35,482 nt of DNA. It comes from Bacillota bacterium (lineage in GTDB: Bacteria; Eremiobacterota; SpSt-956; JAKJGF01). The notes beneath the pieces were generated by a model that saw only the letters and a program-made list of their open reading frames with translations, was not told the DNA's origin and searched no databases. A program made the position numbers and the translations under genes. Location of the stretch: contig JAKPQU010000184.1 in the NCBI GenBank assembly GCA_029555925.1, positions 1-35,482 on the forward strand. The letters are read 5' to 3'. This document shows positions 31,430 to 35,482 of the stretch, piece by piece (the stretch's first letter is position 1; each line of letters opens with the position of its first letter).

Positions 31430-31466
31430 GTAGTGAACAGGCAGTGCCTGTTCACTACTTTTTATT
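31430..31466 (+). terminator. Intrinsic terminator of yjbQ
   Basis: GTAGTGAACAGGCA (31430-31443) pairs with TGCCTGTTCACTAC (31445-31458) and is followed by TTTTTATTTT. The T tract overlaps the 3' end of the convergent HEAT gene. The stem contains the CAGTGAA-type heptamer core. Confidence 0.85.
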
Positions 31467-32937
31467 TTACTATTTTACTGAGAGCTTTTATAGTTTCTTC
31501 CATAGCTTTCTTTATATCTCCATCAGGCTCTACCTGATAGGCAGCCATAAGAGGTTCTATTGCAGAAGGATCCCTCAATTCTCCAAGAGCAGTAACGGCC
31601 CAGTACCGGACATTCCAGTATTTATCTTTAAGAGCAAGAATAAGTGGTTGAAGAGCCTTTTTATCACCAAGTTTTCCAAGAGCAAAAACTGCTCCTGCTC
31701 TTAAACCGTCATGACTATCATTAAGAGCCTCAATTAAAGGATCTACTGCCGTTACATCACCTGATTTGCCAAGTGCAAAAGCTGCACTCTGAGCAATTTC
31801 TTTATTCTGAGATTTTAATAACAGAATAAATTCAGGCACAGCTTCACGGGAATTCATTTTTGTAAGAGCTGTAATAGCAGACTGAACTACAAATATATCA
31901 TTATCTTTTAACAGAGGAATTATAGAGGAAATTGACTGTCTGTCCTTCATAATTCCAATAATGTCAATGGCTATTTTCCTAACAGATGCGCTTGAGTCAG
32001 TCAATAATTTTATAATAGAAGGCAGAGATGCAGGGTCTCTTATTTCTTTAAATGCAGATGCCACTGCAATTCTTATACCTTCATCCTGACTGGCAGCAAA
32101 CTGTGATAAGATATCCAACGATTCTCTGGCACTCAATTTCCCAAGCGTTTTTATCATTTCAATTTGAACGTCTCTGTTATTTTCAACAGATAAAGCTTCT
32201 ATGAGAGATCCTGTTGCAGCTTTCGCTCCAAATTTACCAATAGAAAAGGCTGCACCTTTACGTATCAACGGGTCTTCATCATCCAGACCTGCTATGGCAC
32301 CTGCCACATCAGCAGGTAATTGTGCTACATCCGGTTTATCTGTTACAGGAGTTTTCACCGGTGTCGCATCAGGAGGAGTGGACGCTACTGGAGTCGCCAC
32401 AGGTGTTACTTCTGTCTGATCAGGTGGTGTAGCCGAAGGGGCAGGGCTGTATTCAGGCACAGGAGTACCCGAGGCAGCTTCTTTCTGCTTTTTTATCCAG
32501 TTTAATTTATCCAGAGCTATCTCCATACCTATTTTTGTATTCAGTACCTTTTCAGTTCTATAGGCATCATCTATAGACTTAATAACAGTTATATCTCCTA
32601 TTCGTCCGAGAGCTATTGCAGCCCAGTAACGCATCAATTCGTCTTCATCTTTTAATTTTTCTACAAGAGCAGGTACAGCTACCTGTGCCTTCAGGTCACC
32701 AAGAGAGGAAATTGCCCAGTAACGGACATATTTATCTTTATCCCCCATAGCTTCCATTAAAGGTGAAATCGCATTCGGATCGCCGAGTTTTCCCAGGTCC
32801 AGTGCAGCCTGATAACGTATAGTAGCATCATTGCTTTTCAAATCATTCAGCAAATCTTCCAGAGATTTTGCACTAACTGCATAACAGACCATAAAACATA
32901 TCAAACCTATAAATAATACTGAAAATGTTCTTCTCAA
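31462..32937 (-). CDS. Exported HEAT-repeat protein with Pro/Thr linker
   Basis: The 491-residue product has a signal peptide (MRRTFSVLFIGLICFMVCYAVSA). Four HEAT/PBS-like repeats come next (about 25-150, for example YVRYWAISSLGDLKAQVAVP). A Pro/Thr/Ala-rich linker (about 155-205, with repeated TPVA/ATPV) leads to about eight further repeats (about 210-490). The repeats end with DPSAIEPLMAAY. TTG start with AAGGAGG 8 nt upstream. It acts in the periplasm or at the surface, most likely in protein binding; the PBS-lyase-type repeats alone do not imply enzymatic activity. It converges with yjbQ. Confidence 0.88.
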   Translation of the reverse strand: MRRTFSVLFIGLICFMVCYAVSAKSLEDLLNDLKSNDATIRYQAALDLGKLGDPNAISPLMEAMGDKDKYVRYWAISSLGDLKAQVAVPALVEKLKDEDELMRYWAAIALGRIGDITVIKSIDDAYRTEKVLNTKIGMEIALDKLNWIKKQKEAASGTPVPEYSPAPSATPPDQTEVTPVATPVASTPPDATPVKTPVTDKPDVAQLPADVAGAIAGLDDEDPLIRKGAAFSIGKFGAKAATGSLIEALSVENNRDVQIEMIKTLGKLSARESLDILSQFAASQDEGIRIAVASAFKEIRDPASLPSIIKLLTDSSASVRKIAIDIIGIMKDRQSISSIIPLLKDNDIFVVQSAITALTKMNSREAVPEFILLLKSQNKEIAQSAAFALGKSGDVTAVDPLIEALNDSHDGLRAGAVFALGKLGDKKALQPLILALKDKYWNVRYWAVTALGELRDPSAIEPLMAAYQVEPDGDIKKAMEETIKALSKIVK

Positions 32938-32964
32938 ATTAAATCCTCCTTAATATTACGAAAA

Positions 32965-32996
32965 TCGTGACGCGTGACGCGTGACGTGAGACGCGA
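32965..32996. repeat. GTGACGC heptamer array
   Basis: GTGACGC, GTGACGC, GTGACGT and GAGACGC units, immediately before the comM 3' duplication and 27 bp upstream of the HEAT gene start. Confidence 0.85.
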
Positions 32997-33104
32997 GGAA
33001 TAACACGCTGACTAATTCCAGAATTTCATTACAACACTTCTATATCGAGACGGAAGGATAACACAATGACTAATTCCAGAATTTCATCACAATACTTCTA
33101 TACT
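32988..33104. repeat. Tandem duplication of the comM 3' end
   Basis: Two adjacent units of about 59 bp (32988-33046 and 33047-33104). The right unit contains the last codons of comM (YRSIVMKFWN and stop). The left unit, just outside the gene, encodes YRSVVMKFWN and stop in the same orientation. Identical blocks such as CTAATTCCAGAATTTCAT make common origin clear. Confidence 0.85.
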
Positions 33105-34593
33105 GTATGGCTTCTGCCACGTCTTCAATAGATATCATGTCCCTGCCGGACATATCCGCTATAGTCCTGGAAAGCTTCAAAATTCTATGACACGCTCTGG
33201 CACTGAGACTCAATCTATCCATAGCCTGCTTTAAAATTTTTTTTATATCTTCATTTATATTACAGTGCCTGTACACATCGCGTCCTGTCATGGCGGCATT
33301 ATTGTATATGGATGAACGGGAAAAACGCTTATACTGTATCTGTCGAGCTTTCACCACTGTTTCTCTCATTAAATTCGATTCATCATGAGACAGAGAAGAT
33401 AGAATTTGACTGGTATCAATTCTTGGCACTTCAATATGAATATCAAATCTATCCAGCAAGGGGCCGGAAATTCTTTTTAAATAATTGTTTATCTGCGAAC
33501 CGGTACAGGAACATGATTTTACTGAATCAGAATAAAAACCGCATGGACAGGGGTTCATAGAAGCAATCAACATAAAATCTGACGGATAGGTCAGAGATAT
33601 AAGAGCTCTTGCAATGGTAACTTTACGGTCTTCTAAAGGCTGCCTCAATAATTCGATAATATCTCTTCGGAACTCGGGAAGTTCATCTAAAAAAAGGACA
33701 CCATGATGGGCAAGACTTACTTCTCCCGGCCTGGGATAACTGCCGCCGCCTATAAGACCTGCAGTGCTTATAGTATGATGGGGTGCCCTGAAAGGTCTTT
33801 CTGTAATCAAAGCACTTTTCTTATCTAATAATCCTGATACACTGTATATCTTTGTTACTTCCATAGATTCGTCCAGGTTCATAGGCGGTAATATGGACGG
33901 AATTCTCCTGGCAAGCATAGTTTTCCCGCTTCCTGGGGGGCCTATCATAAGGACATTATGTGCTCCGGCTGCTGCCAGCAACAGAGCACGTTTTACATGT
34001 TCCTGCCCTCTCACTTCGGAAAAATCAGGCTTATATTCACATTGAGCGTCTTTCTCTTCAGAAATCATATGATATTCGCCATTACCGGAATTTATCATAT
34101 CTACCGCTTCTTTGAGGGTTGAAGGGGCTAAAACCTTTAATCCTTCTACAAGCAATGCCTCCCGGGCATTTTCAAAAGGAACCATAACCTTAGTCTTACC
34201 ACATTTTTTAGCCATTACAGTAATAGACAGAATTCCATTGACAGGTCTTATTGCTCCATCAAGAGACAATTCACCTGCTATAACAAAATCTTCGAGTTTT
34301 TTACTGTCCACAGAGCCAAGAGCAGACAGTGTTGCCATAGCTATTGGCAGATCAAAAGAGGGCCCTTCTTTCCTTATATCAGCCGGTGCAAGATTTATTG
34401 TCAATCTTTTAGACGGAAATTTAAAATCAGAATTATTAACTGCCGCTCTAACCCGTTCTTTTGCTTCTTTTACAGCCAGATCCGGCAACCCTACTATATT
34501 AAATGCCGGCAATCCATGACTTATATCGACTTCTACATCTACCATAAATGCGTCTACTCCCTGTAAAACCCCGCTTTTAACAATAGCAATCAT
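33070..34593 (-). CDS. comM: ComM/YifB, Mg-chelatase-like AAA+ helicase
   Basis: AAA+ ATPase that promotes branch migration during natural transformation in some bacteria. The 507-residue protein has the N-terminal Lon-like domain (VDVEVDISHGLPAFNIVGLPD, INLAPADIRKEGPSFDLPIA), the Mg-chelatase AAA+ core with Walker A GPPGSGKT (about 217) and Walker B GVLFLDELPEF (about 290), and the cysteine cluster NPCPCGFYSDSVKSCSC (about 345-362). The C-terminal lid has LSARACHRILKLSRTIADM. ATG start with AGGAG 9 nt upstream. It is widespread, so it does not by itself prove competence. Confidence 0.96.
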   Translation of the reverse strand: MIAIVKSGVLQGVDAFMVDVEVDISHGLPAFNIVGLPDLAVKEAKERVRAAVNNSDFKFPSKRLTINLAPADIRKEGPSFDLPIAMATLSALGSVDSKKLEDFVIAGELSLDGAIRPVNGILSITVMAKKCGKTKVMVPFENAREALLVEGLKVLAPSTLKEAVDMINSGNGEYHMISEEKDAQCEYKPDFSEVRGQEHVKRALLLAAAGAHNVLMIGPPGSGKTMLARRIPSILPPMNLDESMEVTKIYSVSGLLDKKSALITERPFRAPHHTISTAGLIGGGSYPRPGEVSLAHHGVLFLDELPEFRRDIIELLRQPLEDRKVTIARALISLTYPSDFMLIASMNPCPCGFYSDSVKSCSCTGSQINNYLKRISGPLLDRFDIHIEVPRIDTSQILSSLSHDESNLMRETVVKARQIQYKRFSRSSIYNNAAMTGRDVYRHCNINEDIKKILKQAMDRLSLSARACHRILKLSRTIADMSGRDMISIEDVAEAIQYRSIVMKFWN

Positions 34594-34820
34594 CCTTACC
34601 CACTCCTGTAAGGATGGATACAGGAAATGTTCAACATTTAAGTTTTTTTTCCTGCCTCCATCTCAATGATATAGCAAAACTTATGCCATGTACAGAAATA
34701 ATATAAAATTAAAAGAGATAAAAGGAAAGTAACAGAAGCGTAACAAATAGTGAGTAGGTGAATATATAGAAATTACCGGTCATTCATCCACCATCCTGGT
34801 AATAAAACAATCCCCCCGAA

Positions 34821-34902
34821 CAACCATGACCTGTTCGGTAACAAAGAAGTATGAGAATTTATTCTTACTGTAACGCGTTACACGTTACGATTCTCATATA
34901 AA
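34821..34902 (+). repeat. Hairpin element C, intact copy, first of a tandem pair
   Basis: Begins CAACCATGACC, followed by a GGTAACAAAGAAG linker, then arms TATGAGAAT (34850-34858) and ATTCTCATA (34890-34898) around a loop with GTAACGCGTTACACGTTAC heptamers. Same plan as the next element but with a different loop. The stretch 34594-34820 upstream is AT-rich with a single GTGAGTAGGTGAA near 34749 and no gene. Confidence 0.75.
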
Positions 34903-34983
34903 CAGACATGACCGGAGCGGTCACAACTAAATATGAGAATTATCAGACAGTGAAGCATAAGACTTCATCATTCTCATATAAAT
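34903..34983 (+). repeat. Hairpin element B, copy 2
   Basis: Matches the reverse complement of 121-197. GACCG/CGGTC stem (34910-34914 with 34918-34922), linker ACAACTAA, then ATATGAGAAT/ATTCTCATAT (34931-34940 with 34970-34979) enclosing GAAG/CTTC (34952-34955 with 34963-34966). Outer arm-to-arm length is 49 nt in both copies and only the 7-base inner loop and a few flanking bases differ. Confidence 0.75.
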
Positions 34984-34991
34984 CCCGGTGG

Positions 34992-35207
34992 TCAATACTC
35001 TATAATTCCGTCATAACTTCTCTCTTCTTCCTCTTCCTCCTCCTGTTCTATGCCAAGTCTTTCTGCAAGGTAAGGGCTGAAATCGGGAGCGTTCTCATCA
35101 TTACTTTCTACAGGAGTATAATCTTCCTTTTCTTCTCTGGCTCTCATTATTTTTATATATATCCATACGCTGATTATAAAAAGAAGGAGCACAAGAAGAC
35201 TACCCAT
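34992..35207 (-). CDS. Small membrane protein with acidic tail
   Basis: A 71-residue product with an N-terminal membrane helix (GSLLVLLLFIISVWIYIKIM), then a charged cytoplasmic tail with a run of seven Glu (about 55-63) and a C-terminal Tyr. No family recognised. Support for a real gene: ATG with an AGGTGA site 8 nt upstream and an extended -10 box at 35255. It sits between repeat A copy 3 and element B copy 2. At the left window end the A and B repeats adjoin directly with no gene between. Confidence 0.6.
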   Translation of the reverse strand: MGSLLVLLLFIISVWIYIKIMRAREEKEDYTPVESNDENAPDFSPYLAERLGIEQEEEEEEERSYDGIIEY

Positions 35208-35251
35208 AATTTATTTCACCTGCCTGAAGCTTTCATTAAAACATTTTCACT

Positions 35252-35260
35252 GACATTATA
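35252..35260 (-). promoter_or_regulatory. Extended -10 promoter of the small membrane protein gene
   Basis: On the minus strand ATGGTATAATG gives TGGTATAAT, an extended -10, about 45 bp before the ATG at 35207. A TTCAAT lies 17 bp upstream as a weak -35. Confidence 0.55.
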
Positions 35261-35293
35261 CCATATCGGGAATAACAATTGAATAACTGGCTT

Positions 35294-35417
35294 ATACCAA
35301 ATTGCTTTAATTAAACTGAACAATTTGAATAACAGGTAAACACTGTCTGCCTGCCTGATGCTCCTCCGAAAAAAATCTAAACTGGAACGTTTATAACAGT
35401 TACAGCTTATATCATGC
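35294..35417 (-). repeat. Interspersed repeat A, copy 3
   Basis: Reverse complement of 1-119 over 35299-35417 without indels, and sharing ATACCAAATTGC with copy 2. The final 65 bp (35418-35482) are AT-rich and show no recognisable feature. Confidence 0.85.
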
Positions 35418-35482
35418 TACTTTACATTATAATTCAATAAAATATACCTGTGCTGCCGTGATATTTTTTTCTCCGGAACACC

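Noticed and set aside
34908..35282. 124-residue plus-strand frame
   Set aside because: It starts inside element B and then runs antisense to the better-supported small membrane protein gene with its own promoter and ribosome site.
1..35482. Whole window as a transposon bounded by inverted repeat A
   Set aside because: The interior is core chromosomal (rpsF-dnaB, comM) with no transposase, and a third copy of A lies inside.

Overview
The window looks like chromosomal DNA from an uncultured diderm (two-membrane) bacterium of low GC content. Three things point to this: an abundant porin with a signal peptide, one S-layer homology (SLH) domain, a coiled coil and a beta-barrel ending in Phe; a second beta-barrel protein ending in Trp; and a LolA-like exported protein. 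Gene starts are bacterial, with AGGAGG-type ribosome sites, but TTG starts are unusually common. SLH porins occur in several diderm lineages outside the Proteobacteria. I cannot assign a phylum from this window. No phage, insertion sequence, CRISPR array or plasmid genes were seen.

Layout. 1-445: interspersed repeats and tRNA-Thr(CGU). 628-3910: replication/ribosome operon read leftward, rpsF-ssb-rpsR-rplI-dnaB, with a good promoter and leader. 4154-6389: DsrE/YedF-like protein, LOG-like Rossmann protein and an orphan UgpC/MalK-type ABC ATPase. 6471-10140: SpoIID-like protein, flotillin and its NfeD/YuaF-like partner. 10284-11345 (+): exported C39-like peptidase with TPRs. 11405-14018: solute-binding protein, LolA-like protein and PH-like membrane protein. 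14035-18392: MoxR, DUF58 and transglutaminase (TgpA-like) operon. 18587-23497: glycan cluster of GT2, polytopic membrane protein, GT4, a small Hfq/Sm-like protein and GT4. 23834-24172: Roadblock/LC7 protein. 24465-29117: the SLH porin, with a strong promoter and a structured leader of about 270 nt, then a second porin-like protein. 29565-32937: membrane-anchored HEAT protein with an FtsH-like N-terminal module, YjbQ, and an exported HEAT protein. 33070-34593: ComM/YifB. 34992-35207: a small acidic-tailed membrane protein. The window then ends in repeats.

The envelope is the common theme: porins, SpoIID-like amidase activator, transglutaminase operon, glycosyltransferases, flotillin and HEAT scaffold proteins. 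Most genes are on the minus strand in short operons.

The most unusual layer is non-coding. Nearly every longer intergenic gap holds 7-bp tandem repeats of the form GTGANNN (for example GTGACGC, GTGAGTC, CAGTGAC), often as inverted pairs. They form or invade terminators, and in several places they supply the start, the stop or terminal residues of genes. A second family (elements B/C) has conserved hairpin arms with a compensated base-pair change between copies and variable loops. A third (element A, 119 bp) lies inverted at both window ends and once internally. These repeat layers, the FtsH-module/HEAT fusion and the Hfq-like protein inside a glycan cluster are the best leads. All functional names rest on motif recognition by eye; no database search was run.
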